From CAXSEA01 sp964235675 (GTDB lineage Bacteria; Armatimonadota; Armatimonadia; Armatimonadales; Capsulimonadaceae): 6,326 nucleotides of DNA. Below the pieces are notes generated by a model that saw nothing but the letters and a program-made list of their open reading frames with translations, did not search any database and was not told the DNA's origin. Both the position numbers and the translations under genes were made by a program. The stretch's first letter is position 1; the number at the start of each line of letters is the position of its first letter. Positions 1 to 5,783 of this stretch are shown one piece after another. The DNA is taken from positions 1 through 6,326 of the forward strand of contig CAXSEA010000215.1 in assembly GCA_964235675.1 (NCBI GenBank), in the 5' to 3' direction.

Positions 1-30
1 GCCGGTTCATTAACGAGGCTGTAAACTTTT

Positions 31-48
31 CCTTCCCGACCGGGAAGG
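31..48. other. Short perfect hairpin in the murB upstream region
   Basis: CCTTCCC (31-37) and GGGAAGG (42-48) are exact reverse complements around a GACC loop, giving a 7-bp GC-rich stem. No run of T follows on the + strand, and the - strand continues AAAAG, so it does not look like a standard intrinsic terminator in either direction. It could be the terminator remnant of an upstream gene outside the window, a protein-binding palindrome, or part of a leader if transcription starts further upstream. The structure is seen directly; any role is a guess. Confidence 0.45.
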
Positions 49-77
49 TGGCGCGAAGCGACGGATGGGCTCCATTA

Positions 78-86
78 TGTTAAACT
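78..86 (+). promoter_or_regulatory. Extended -10-like promoter element before murB
   Basis: TGT followed by TAAACT (81-86) fits an extended -10 box (TGn plus a TATAAT-like hexamer). No good -35 hexamer lies 16-18 bases upstream. The hexamer ends 7 bases before the GTG start at 94, so transcription from it would begin at or within a base or two of the start codon. The same string, TAAACTGG followed by a pyrimidine and A, recurs at 1186 before the next gene, which supports a promoter role. This rests on pattern only. Confidence 0.35.
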
Positions 87-93
87 GGTACTT

Positions 94-1101
94 GTGAGTT
101 TTACCGGCCCTAAGTACGAATCTTTGCTGCGCTCGCTCATCGGCGATGATTTAGCAACGGACGAGCCGATGTCGCGCCACACTACGCTGCGGGTCGGCGG
201 CCCCGCACGCTGGTTTTGGGCGGCGAGCGACACGGACAGGCTGGCGCGGGTGCTGGCGTCGTGCACCGAAAACGAAGTGCCTTATCTATTTTTAGGGCAT
301 GGCTCGAACGTGCTTATGGCGGATGCGGGGTACGACGGCCTGATTATCCAGAACCGGTGCAAAACCGTGGAAGTTGGGGCGTCTACGGTGTGCGATTCCG
401 GAGTGAGCCTTGGCGCGTTGTTCCACCACACAGCGCGGGCGGGGTACACGGGGCTGGAGTGGGCAGTGGGGATTCCGGGGACAGTCGGCGGGGCGCTGGT
501 GTCGAACGCGGGCGCGTACCGGGGCAATATCGGGCCGCTGGTGCGGACTATCCGGCTGGTGGAGTCCGGGGTAGACCAGACGGTCGGCGCGGAATGGATG
601 GAGTTTTCGTACCGGGACTCCAAGCTGCGCCGGGCGGGAGTCACTCGCACGGTGATTCTCTCGTGCACGCTGGAGTTGGCGCATGAGGGCGATCCGGCGG
701 CGATCTTAGAGCGGGCGCGGGAGTACCAGACGCAGCGTCGCGGCAAGCAGCCGTACGCGCCGAGCGCGGGGTCGTTTTTCAAGAACGTGATTAGCCGGGA
801 ACTGGCTGAATCATTGGATACCCTGACGCCGGGGATGCGCGCGGCGGGGGTGGTTCCGGCGGGGTATCTCATCGAAGCGTGCGGTTTGAAGGGGCTGCGG
901 ATCGGCGGCGCGCAAAGTTCGGACAAGCACGCCAACTTCCTGATCAACCCCGAGCAAAACGCCAAGGCCGCCGATTTTGCCGCGCTGGCTCAATCCATTA
1001 AGGCCACCGTGCGCGAGCGATTCGGGGTGACGTTGGAGGAGGAGGTTTTGTATTTGGGCGATTGGTCGAGCGCGCTTGCGCATGATCCAGTCACCGCTTG
1101 A
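94..1101 (+). CDS. murB: UDP-N-acetylenolpyruvoylglucosamine reductase (MurB)
   Basis: MurB is the cytoplasmic FAD enzyme that uses NADPH to reduce the enolpyruvyl group of UDP-GlcNAc-enolpyruvate to UDP-MurNAc, the second committed step of peptidoglycan synthesis. The 335-residue product has the FAD-domain signatures TTLRVGGPA (30-38), GHGSN (68-72) and GIPGTVGG (126-133). It also has the catalytic-site YRDS (173-176), GSFFKN (226-231, with the proton-donating Ser227) and a C-terminal EEEV in which Glu317 aligns with the catalytic glutamate. The spacing from YRDS to GSFFKN (about 53 residues) and the SxxHxxF block near 276-282 resemble type II MurB, which lacks the E. coli tyrosine loop. Between FFKN and GYLIE there are some 25 residues, longer than in short type II enzymes. 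The GTG start at 94 has no Shine-Dalgarno; CTG at 85 is a less likely alternative. Length is normal and all key residues are present. The gene stands alone, 144 bases before the next. Confidence 0.96.
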   Translation: MSFTGPKYESLLRSLIGDDLATDEPMSRHTTLRVGGPARWFWAASDTDRLARVLASCTENEVPYLFLGHGSNVLMADAGYDGLIIQNRCKTVEVGASTVCDSGVSLGALFHHTARAGYTGLEWAVGIPGTVGGALVSNAGAYRGNIGPLVRTIRLVESGVDQTVGAEWMEFSYRDSKLRRAGVTRTVILSCTLELAHEGDPAAILERAREYQTQRRGKQPYAPSAGSFFKNVISRELAESLDTLTPGMRAAGVVPAGYLIEACGLKGLRIGGAQSSDKHANFLINPEQNAKAADFAALAQSIKATVRERFGVTLEEEVLYLGDWSSALAHDPVTA

Positions 1102-1185
1102 CCCAAACTCTGCTTTTCTTGTAGGCCCAAAAACTTTGATTGCGGCAAATTTGGTGCAGTTCGCGTCACTTTTGAATGAAAAAGG

Positions 1186-1195
1186 TAAACTGGCA
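1186..1195 (+). promoter_or_regulatory. Putative -10 element of the peptidase gene
   Basis: TAAACTGGCA repeats the motif seen at 81-90 before murB (TAAACTGGTA). It lies 50 bases upstream of the peptidase ATG, a normal -10 distance that would give a 5' leader of roughly 45 bases. There is no clear -35 hexamer at the expected spacing and no TGn extension. The shared motif is the main support, so this is a tentative call. Confidence 0.25.
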
Positions 1196-1233
1196 AAACG
1201 AGTGCTCGCCCAGCATAACCCAATTTTGCTTTC

Positions 1234-1237
1234 GAGG
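1234..1237 (+). promoter_or_regulatory. Ribosome binding site of the peptidase gene
   Basis: GAGG sits 8 bases before the ATG at 1246. It favours that start over the in-frame ATG at 1270, which has no purine-rich stretch at a suitable distance. Confidence 0.6.
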
Positions 1238-1245
1238 TTTTCCCT

Positions 1246-3486
1246 ATGCGCCGCTTTCCTTTTGCTTCCATGCGCTTTGTTCCTTCGGCTTTAGTCAGCG
1301 CCGCCGCGCTGATTGCCGCCTCCACTCCCGGATGGTGCCAAAGCGCTCCCACCTTGCCGCCGCCGCCTTCCGCGCCGCTGATTCCGGTGACGGATACGTA
1401 CCAAGGCCCAAGCGGCCCGGTGATAGTTACCGACAACTACCGCTGGCTGGAAAACTTTGACGCGCCCGACACCAAAGCTTGGAGCGGCGCGGAAAATACC
1501 CGCGCCAGGGCCTACCTCTCCGCGCTGCCTGACCACGCTGTCGCAGCCCAGGAGGTGCGGACGTTGATCCTGAACCTGTCGAATAATTACGGAGACCTGC
1601 AGCAGCGCCCCAACGGACTCTTCGCCTTGTGCAACGACGTCCACAAGCAGCAGCCGTACCTGGTACTGCTGCCGTCAGCGGCTAAGCTCAGCGGTGGAAA
1701 GACGATCTTCGACCCAAATACCGCCGATTCGACCGGCGGCACGGAGATCGACTTCTACCAAGCCTCGCCCGACGGCAAATATGTCGGTATCTCCGAATCG
1801 CGCGGCGGCAGCGAGGACGGCACGCTGCATCTGTACGAAACCGCCACCGGGCGCGAGCTGCCCGACCAGATCGTCCGGGTGAATTATCCCACTGCTGGCG
1901 GCTCCATCGCCTGGTCGCCCGGCGATACCGGCTTTTTCTACACCCGCTACCCCGCACCCGGCGAGTACGCCGGTGCCGACGAGTACAACTACCAGCAGGT
2001 GTACTACCACAAGATCGGCACGCCTGTTTCCGCCGACACCTACGCGCTTGGCAAGGATTTCCCATCTATCGCCGAAGCGGCCATGGAGACGAGCCGCGAC
2101 GGCCGCTATATCGTGATGGATGTCGATAACGGCGACGGCGGGGAGCATGCGTTTTACCTGCACACGCCGTCGGGCGGCTGGTCGAAGATCGCGGCGAACG
2201 AAGACGGAATCGTGGACGCGCATTTCGGCAGCGACGATTCTTTAGCTCGGACTTCGCGGCACGGTTGGCCGAACGGGTTTGTCGAGCGCCTGCCGAAAGG
2301 CTCGTCCGAGCTCGCCGCCGCGAGGGTGGTCGTCGCAAAAACCAACACCGCTATCGACGGGGTCGCGCCGACACAAGACAAGCTTTATATTTTTAGGATT
2401 GTGGGCGGGCCGTCCCAGCTCAGCGCCTGCGACTACGACGGCGCCCACACTCAGAGCGTTCCTCTGCCGCCGATCTCGGCCGCAGGCGAGCCTGTTTGGA
2501 CCGCCGGTAACACCCTGCTCTACCATAGCAGTTCCTACATCCGCCCGGATGCATGGCTGAGCTATACGCCTGGCGCAAGCGCGCGCCCGCACGTCATTTT
2601 TCAGGACACTTCGCCGATTGACCTCAGCCATCTGGTCGCCGTGCGCGAGTTCGCCGTCTCGAAAGACGGCACTCATGTCCCTATGACGATTATTATGAGC
2701 CGCGGCACCAAGCTCGACGGCAACAATCCCACCCTCATCTACGGCTATGGCGGCTATGGCATCAGCGAACGTCCGGGCGACTGGCTGGAGATCGGAAGCT
2801 GGTGCAACGCGGGGGGCGTCTATGTGGACACAAATCTTCGCGGCGGCGCGGAGTACGGCGATGCATGGCACACGGCGGGGCATCTGCTCAAAAAGCAGAA
2901 TGTCTTCGACGATTTCGCTGCTTGCGCACAGCATCTGATCGACCGGAAGTACACCAACCCGTCCAAGCTGGCCGCAAGGGGCGGCAGCAACGGCGGTTTG
3001 CTGATGGGAACGCAGATCACGCAGCATCCCGAGCTGTTCAAGTGCGTCATCTCCGAAGTCGGCGACTACGATATGCTGCGCGTTGAGCTACAGCCGAACG
3101 GGCCGACCAACACCACCGAGTTTGGGACAGTGAAGAACCCGGCTCAGTTCGCCGCCCTGTACGCCTATTCGCCGTACCATCATGTGCGCGATGGCGTGAA
3201 GTACCCGGACATTTTGTTTGTCACCGGCGACAACGACGGGCGCGTCAATCCGATGAACTCCCGCAAGATGATGGCGCGGCTCCAGGCCGCCGCCGCTCCC
3301 GGCTCCAAACTCCTCCTGCGCACCAGCGCGAACGCCGGGCACGGCATCGGCTCATCCCTGGACGAGCAGCTCGGCCTTTACGGCGACGAGCTTACGTTTC
3401 TCTACAACGAGCTTGGCATGACTCCGTGGAAATCGACCGGCGCAAGCCTCCAAGGAACGACTCAGGCGATCAGTGCAACTCGCTAG
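1246..3486 (+). CDS. Exported prolyl-oligopeptidase-like serine peptidase (family S9A)
   Basis: This is a 746-residue S9 peptidase that should cut short peptides, probably in the periplasm or outside the cell. Residues 1-32 look like a Sec signal: arginines at 2, 3 and 10, then a hydrophobic Ala/Leu/Val stretch (12-25). The cleavage point is unclear, somewhere around 26-34, and WCQ is not a proper lipobox. Residues about 50-95 and 500-746 should form the alpha/beta-hydrolase domain, and about 100-470 the seven-bladed propeller that filters substrates by size. The triad is Ser581 in GGSNGG, Asp664 in DNDGRVNP and His699 in NAGHG; the spacing closely follows porcine POP (554/641/680). Tyr499 in YGYGG fits the oxyanion-hole tyrosine and Arg666 the substrate-binding arginine. 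The residue aligned with porcine Trp595, exactly 41 after the serine in both, is Asn622, so strict proline specificity is doubtful. Start at 1246 is supported by GAGG. No terminator is evident downstream. Confidence 0.92.
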   Translation: MRRFPFASMRFVPSALVSAAALIAASTPGWCQSAPTLPPPPSAPLIPVTDTYQGPSGPVIVTDNYRWLENFDAPDTKAWSGAENTRARAYLSALPDHAVAAQEVRTLILNLSNNYGDLQQRPNGLFALCNDVHKQQPYLVLLPSAAKLSGGKTIFDPNTADSTGGTEIDFYQASPDGKYVGISESRGGSEDGTLHLYETATGRELPDQIVRVNYPTAGGSIAWSPGDTGFFYTRYPAPGEYAGADEYNYQQVYYHKIGTPVSADTYALGKDFPSIAEAAMETSRDGRYIVMDVDNGDGGEHAFYLHTPSGGWSKIAANEDGIVDAHFGSDDSLARTSRHGWPNGFVERLPKGSSELAAARVVVAKTNTAIDGVAPTQDKLYIFRIVGGPSQLSACDYDGAHTQSVPLPPISAAGEPVWTAGNTLLYHSSSYIRPDAWLSYTPGASARPHVIFQDTSPIDLSHLVAVREFAVSKDGTHVPMTIIMSRGTKLDGNNPTLIYGYGGYGISERPGDWLEIGSWCNAGGVYVDTNLRGGAEYGDAWHTAGHLLKKQNVFDDFAACAQHLIDRKYTNPSKLAARGGSNGGLLMGTQITQHPELFKCVISEVGDYDMLRVELQPNGPTNTTEFGTVKNPAQFAALYAYSPYHHVRDGVKYPDILFVTGDNDGRVNPMNSRKMMARLQAAAAPGSKLLLRTSANAGHGIGSSLDEQLGLYGDELTFLYNELGMTPWKSTGASLQGTTQAISATR

Positions 3487-3538
3487 CGGGTGAGGAGTCT
3501 ACGGCTAAAGCTCAGTGAAATAGAAACGCGGATGCGGC

Positions 3539-3591
3539 AAATCCTTGAAGGATTTTCAATGTTCGTTGTGGAACGTAGAGCGTAAGGATTT
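3539..3591 (+). repeat. Inverted and direct 8-base repeats in the leader of the membrane-protein gene
   Basis: AAATCCTT (3539-3546) is the exact reverse complement of AAGGATTT at 3548-3555, and also of AAGGATTT at 3584-3591, which contains the ribosome binding site. The two AAGGATTT copies are both followed by a CAAT (with one extra T in the first copy), so they form a near-perfect direct repeat. As RNA, the first element could pair locally (6-bp stem, TTGAA loop) or with the ribosome binding site (8 bp across a 37-base loop). This may be a translational control element or simply a small local duplication. Confidence 0.4.
3584..3588 (+). promoter_or_regulatory. Ribosome binding site of the DUF3352-like gene
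   Basis: AAGGA with an 8-base spacer to the ATG at 3597 fixes that start. The site lies inside the second copy of the repeated AAGGATTT. Confidence 0.65.
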
Positions 3592-3596
3592 CAATC

Positions 3597-5369
3597 ATGG
3601 ACCAACAGCCGCCCGATTTTGTGCAGTCGCCCTACTCAGCGCCCAATGCGGCTGTGCCACGCGCTGCCGGGCCTAGGCGCGGGAAGCGGGTTGCCGCCGT
3701 TATAGCTGCCGTCGTGCTGGGCATCGTTTTCGTGCTCGCGGCGGGCGCGTTCGCCTGGGTGCAGACGACGCCAAAGCTGGAAGCGATGCTGCCGCCCGAT
3801 GTTCCCGCCGCGGCTGACGCGAACCTGACTTGGTGGTGGAACGCAGCCTCGCCGATCCGGCGGGTGCCGAGCGTGCAAAGCGCTCTCGATAAGTGGCAAA
3901 ACGAGGAGCATATTTCGGTCGATAAAGATATTCTTCCCTGGGCTGGACAAGGCGGAGCGGCGCTGCTGCACTACGATCAAGCATCGCCGCAGAATATCAA
4001 GCTGGCAGTTTTTATCCAGGTTCACGACTGGATCGCGTTCGCCCGCTTCGTGCATCGCATGGAATCGCGCCTGCCGGCGTCATCGCCAAAAATCGGGCCG
4101 GGCGAGCCGGGTAAGCAAAGCAGCTACGACGGCGTTCCCATTCAAATCGACACGATTCCAGGCACGAACGGCGGCGCTCCGACACTCATCGAGACCGCGA
4201 TGCTGCATGGCTGGTTCGTGACGGGGGTCGGTGCCGGGTCGCTGGAAAAAGTGCTCGACGTCTACACCGGCAAGCAGAAATCGCTGGCCTCCAGCGCCGC
4301 CTGGCAAACCGCGCAGCGCCACCTTCCGACCAATGCCGTCGGCTGGTCGGCGGTTCGGATGGATTCGCTACTGGCGGACGCGCCGCAGCAGGCCGCGATG
4401 AAAGTGCCAACCGCAAAGCTGGGCTATTTGACCGTCACCAGCTTCACCGCTCCGGATTCCGGGATGCGCTGGGATGCGGTCAGCGTGCCGACCAACCCGA
4501 CTACACGGCGCACGCTCCAGCAGTTCGCCGCCAATCAAACCGTGACGATCACCCCGGCGGCGTTGAAAAGCGCTCCGAACGGGACAGTAGCCACGTTTAT
4601 CACGTCGAACGCGACGGGGCAGTTGAACAATTTAATCGATCAAGTCGGCACCGTCGCCGCAACTATCTCGCCGGTCGATTTGAGCAACGCCAAGGCGCAA
4701 GTCGCCAAGCTCGGGAATTTGAGCGGGCTGGCTGAACTCAGCCTCGTGATTAATCCGAACGGCACCGGCGGCGCGAGCGCCTTTGCCGACGCGGCCACAC
4801 CGCAGACGGCTCTAAAAACAGTATCCTTGCTGAAGTCCCAGTTGGGCGCGGTGCCGCTCAGCGCGACATCATCCCAGGTTGTGCCGAAGCTCGGCCCCAA
4901 CTTTATGGATTCGTTGAAGCTGGTGACCACGATTCAAGGGAGCCGGGTGCAGCTGGCGACCAGTGGAGGGCTGCTTTCCGCGTCTACACCGACCGGAACG
5001 CCGTATTTGGCGTTTCCAGCCGAGGCGAGCGGAGCGAGTTGGTTTGGCGCGGGCAATTTCCGGTTTCTCCCGGCGCTGCGCTCCTGGGCGGCGGCCCCGA
5101 GCAACGCCGGAGTCGGTCAGCCGGAGGCGAAAGAGTTTTTGAACGACTTGGGACTCGACAACGCGCAGTGGGTAACCTGGGCACGTACGGACCCGTCGGG
5201 AGGATGGCAGCAGCAGACCACGATGATCAGCAACTGGCAGTGGCGAGCGGCGCTGAACAACTTAGTCAACTCAACAATCAAAGACGACGGCAAAGACAGC
5301 GCTCCCAACCAGACGCTTTCTCCGTTTACTCTGCCGATAAATGCGGCGCAGCAAGTCAACAAAACATAG
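3597..5369 (+). CDS. Membrane-anchored protein resembling DUF3352, function unknown
   Basis: The 590-residue product has a proline- and alanine-rich N-terminal tail (1-26), a basic RRGKR patch (27-31), one hydrophobic membrane helix (about 32-55), then a long soluble region. By the positive-inside rule the tail is cytoplasmic and residues 57-590 are outside the inner membrane. Two stretches recall DUF3352 proteins as I remember them: DKDILPWAG (109-117), where the family has a D-x-x-PWLG-type motif followed by small hydrophobic residues, and SLASSAAWQ (229-237) followed by a LP..AVGWSAV strand, where the family has a 'S-x-A-F-x-x-A-x-x-x-LP' block. No catalytic motif, metal site or cysteine pattern stands out, and the C-terminal half is rich in Ala, Ser, Thr and Asn. 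It follows the exported peptidase by 110 bases on the same strand but has its own leader repeats. It ends 32 bases before the strong hairpin at 5402. The reading frame is solid; the family call is moderate and no function can be assigned. Confidence 0.75.
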   Translation: MDQQPPDFVQSPYSAPNAAVPRAAGPRRGKRVAAVIAAVVLGIVFVLAAGAFAWVQTTPKLEAMLPPDVPAAADANLTWWWNAASPIRRVPSVQSALDKWQNEEHISVDKDILPWAGQGGAALLHYDQASPQNIKLAVFIQVHDWIAFARFVHRMESRLPASSPKIGPGEPGKQSSYDGVPIQIDTIPGTNGGAPTLIETAMLHGWFVTGVGAGSLEKVLDVYTGKQKSLASSAAWQTAQRHLPTNAVGWSAVRMDSLLADAPQQAAMKVPTAKLGYLTVTSFTAPDSGMRWDAVSVPTNPTTRRTLQQFAANQTVTITPAALKSAPNGTVATFITSNATGQLNNLIDQVGTVAATISPVDLSNAKAQVAKLGNLSGLAELSLVINPNGTGGASAFADAATPQTALKTVSLLKSQLGAVPLSATSSQVVPKLGPNFMDSLKLVTTIQGSRVQLATSGGLLSASTPTGTPYLAFPAEASGASWFGAGNFRFLPALRSWAAAPSNAGVGQPEAKEFLNDLGLDNAQWVTWARTDPSGGWQQQTTMISNWQWRAALNNLVNSTIKDDGKDSAPNQTLSPFTLPINAAQQVNKT

Positions 5370-5401
5370 TCCAACGCTGTAACGGCGCGCTTCGACAAAA
5401 T

Positions 5402-5437
5402 ACGGCGCTGGCTAGATCGATTTCTAGCCAGCGCCGT
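5402..5437. terminator. Strong bidirectional intrinsic terminator between convergent genes
   Basis: A perfect 15-bp stem (5402-5416 with 5423-5437) closes a 6-base loop, TCGATT. On the + strand it is followed by TTTCGCGTTT and lies 32 bases after the stop of the DUF3352-like gene. On the - strand it is followed by TATTTTG and lies 24 bases after the stop of the small lysine-rich gene. A single hairpin serving two converging transcripts is the natural reading. The - strand T run is the better of the two. Confidence 0.85.
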
Positions 5438-5461
5438 TTCGCGTTTGCAATGCAGGCCAGA

Positions 5462-5575
5462 TTACGCCTTTTTCTTGTCACTCTTTTTCGCGGCGGGCAC
5501 GACTACCGTCTCAGTCAGGAGGGTGGGCTTTTCAGCCACCTTCTTTTTCTTCAAAACTTTGCCTTTTTCCGACAT
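5462..5575 (-). CDS. Lysine-rich small protein, 37 residues
   Basis: An ATG at 5575 opens 37 codons ending in TAA at 5462. The product starts MSEKGKVLKKKK, has a less charged middle (PTLLTETVVVPAA, 17-29) and ends KKSDKKKA. Twelve of 37 residues are Lys and there is no Cys, Trp, Tyr, Phe or Arg, so it is very basic and probably unstructured, apart perhaps from the short TVVV stretch. AAGG lies 6 bases before the ATG and GGAG slightly further up. The stop is followed 24 bases later by a perfect terminator hairpin, so promoter-proximal and distal signals frame it as a real transcription unit. I do not recognise a family. Lysine-tailed small proteins often bind nucleic acid or ribosomes, but that is only an analogy. 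The lysine-rich ends flanking a hydrophobic, threonine-rich core are its clearest feature. It could alternatively be a small RNA with a fortuitous frame. Confidence 0.65.
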   Translation of the reverse strand: MSEKGKVLKKKKVAEKPTLLTETVVVPAAKKSDKKKA

Positions 5576-5581
5576 GGTTCA

Positions 5582-5592
5582 CCTTTTTCTCC
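5582..5592 (-). promoter_or_regulatory. Ribosome binding site of the lysine-rich small protein gene
   Basis: Read on the - strand the segment is GGAGAAAAAGG, with AAGG placed 6 bases before the ATG at 5575. A 5-bp hairpin (CCTGC, 3-base loop, GCAGG; 5591-5603) sits immediately upstream and touches the GGAG part only. Confidence 0.55.
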
Positions 5593-5681
5593 TGCCGTGC
5601 AGGGGCTAAGACCACCTTACCATAGCATAATGAACCGAAAAAGAAAGCAAAAGCGAAAATAGAGTATTGGTTCAGTATGAA

Positions 5682-5722
5682 GCTGAATTTTGATTAACCC
5701 CTCGGGCCCACTCAATTTCAGC
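5682..5722. repeat. Imperfect inverted repeat in the 5576-5783 non-coding stretch
   Basis: GCTGAA (5682-5687) pairs with TTCAGC (5717-5722), and TTGA (5690-5693) pairs with TCAA (5712-5715) after a small internal bulge, leaving an 18-base loop that contains GGGCCC. A third copy, TTCAG, is at 5671-5675 and can pair with the same CTGAA. No T run follows on the - strand, so it is a poor terminator for the gene ending at 5784. It may be an operator-like palindrome or a leader structure for the small gene. The surrounding 208 bases carry no convincing gene and are poorer in GC than their neighbours. Confidence 0.35.
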
Positions 5723-5783
5723 ACAACAGCCAAAAATCGCGAGCGAATCCGCTTGGCTTCTCAATATTAGGGGTGACCGGCTT

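Noticed and set aside
216..686. 156-codon + strand frame overlapping murB
   Set aside because: It lies wholly inside murB in another frame, is dominated by Gly/Arg/Val typical of frame-shifted GC-rich sequence, and has no family motifs.
1076..1294. 72-codon + strand frame bridging murB and the peptidase gene
   Set aside because: It overlaps both genes, has no ribosome binding site, and its apparent hydrophobic C-terminus is the peptidase signal-peptide region read in another frame.
1333..1341. Lipobox reading of the peptidase signal peptide around Cys31
   Set aside because: The residues before the Cys are PGW; a lipobox needs a small residue (Gly, Ala or Ser) directly before the Cys and usually Leu at -3.
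1675..2223. Long - strand frame opposite the peptidase gene
   Set aside because: It is antisense to a gene with intact catalytic motifs, has low-complexity Ala/Val/Gly/Arg content and no recognisable domain. Several similar antisense frames (282-965, 2242-3027, 3636-4055) were dismissed for the same reason.
5039..5662. 207-codon + strand frame running past the terminator
   Set aside because: It starts inside the DUF3352-like gene, reads through a perfect terminator hairpin and across the antisense small gene, and has no coherent protein character.
5630..5662. Ten-codon basic peptide frame MNRKRKQKRK on the + strand
   Set aside because: It lacks a ribosome binding site and simply reflects an A-rich stretch in the upstream region of the - strand small gene.
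5617..5733. 38-codon - strand frame between the reductase-like gene and the small gene
   Set aside because: It has only a TTG start without a ribosome binding site, crosses the inverted repeat, and shows no coding character.
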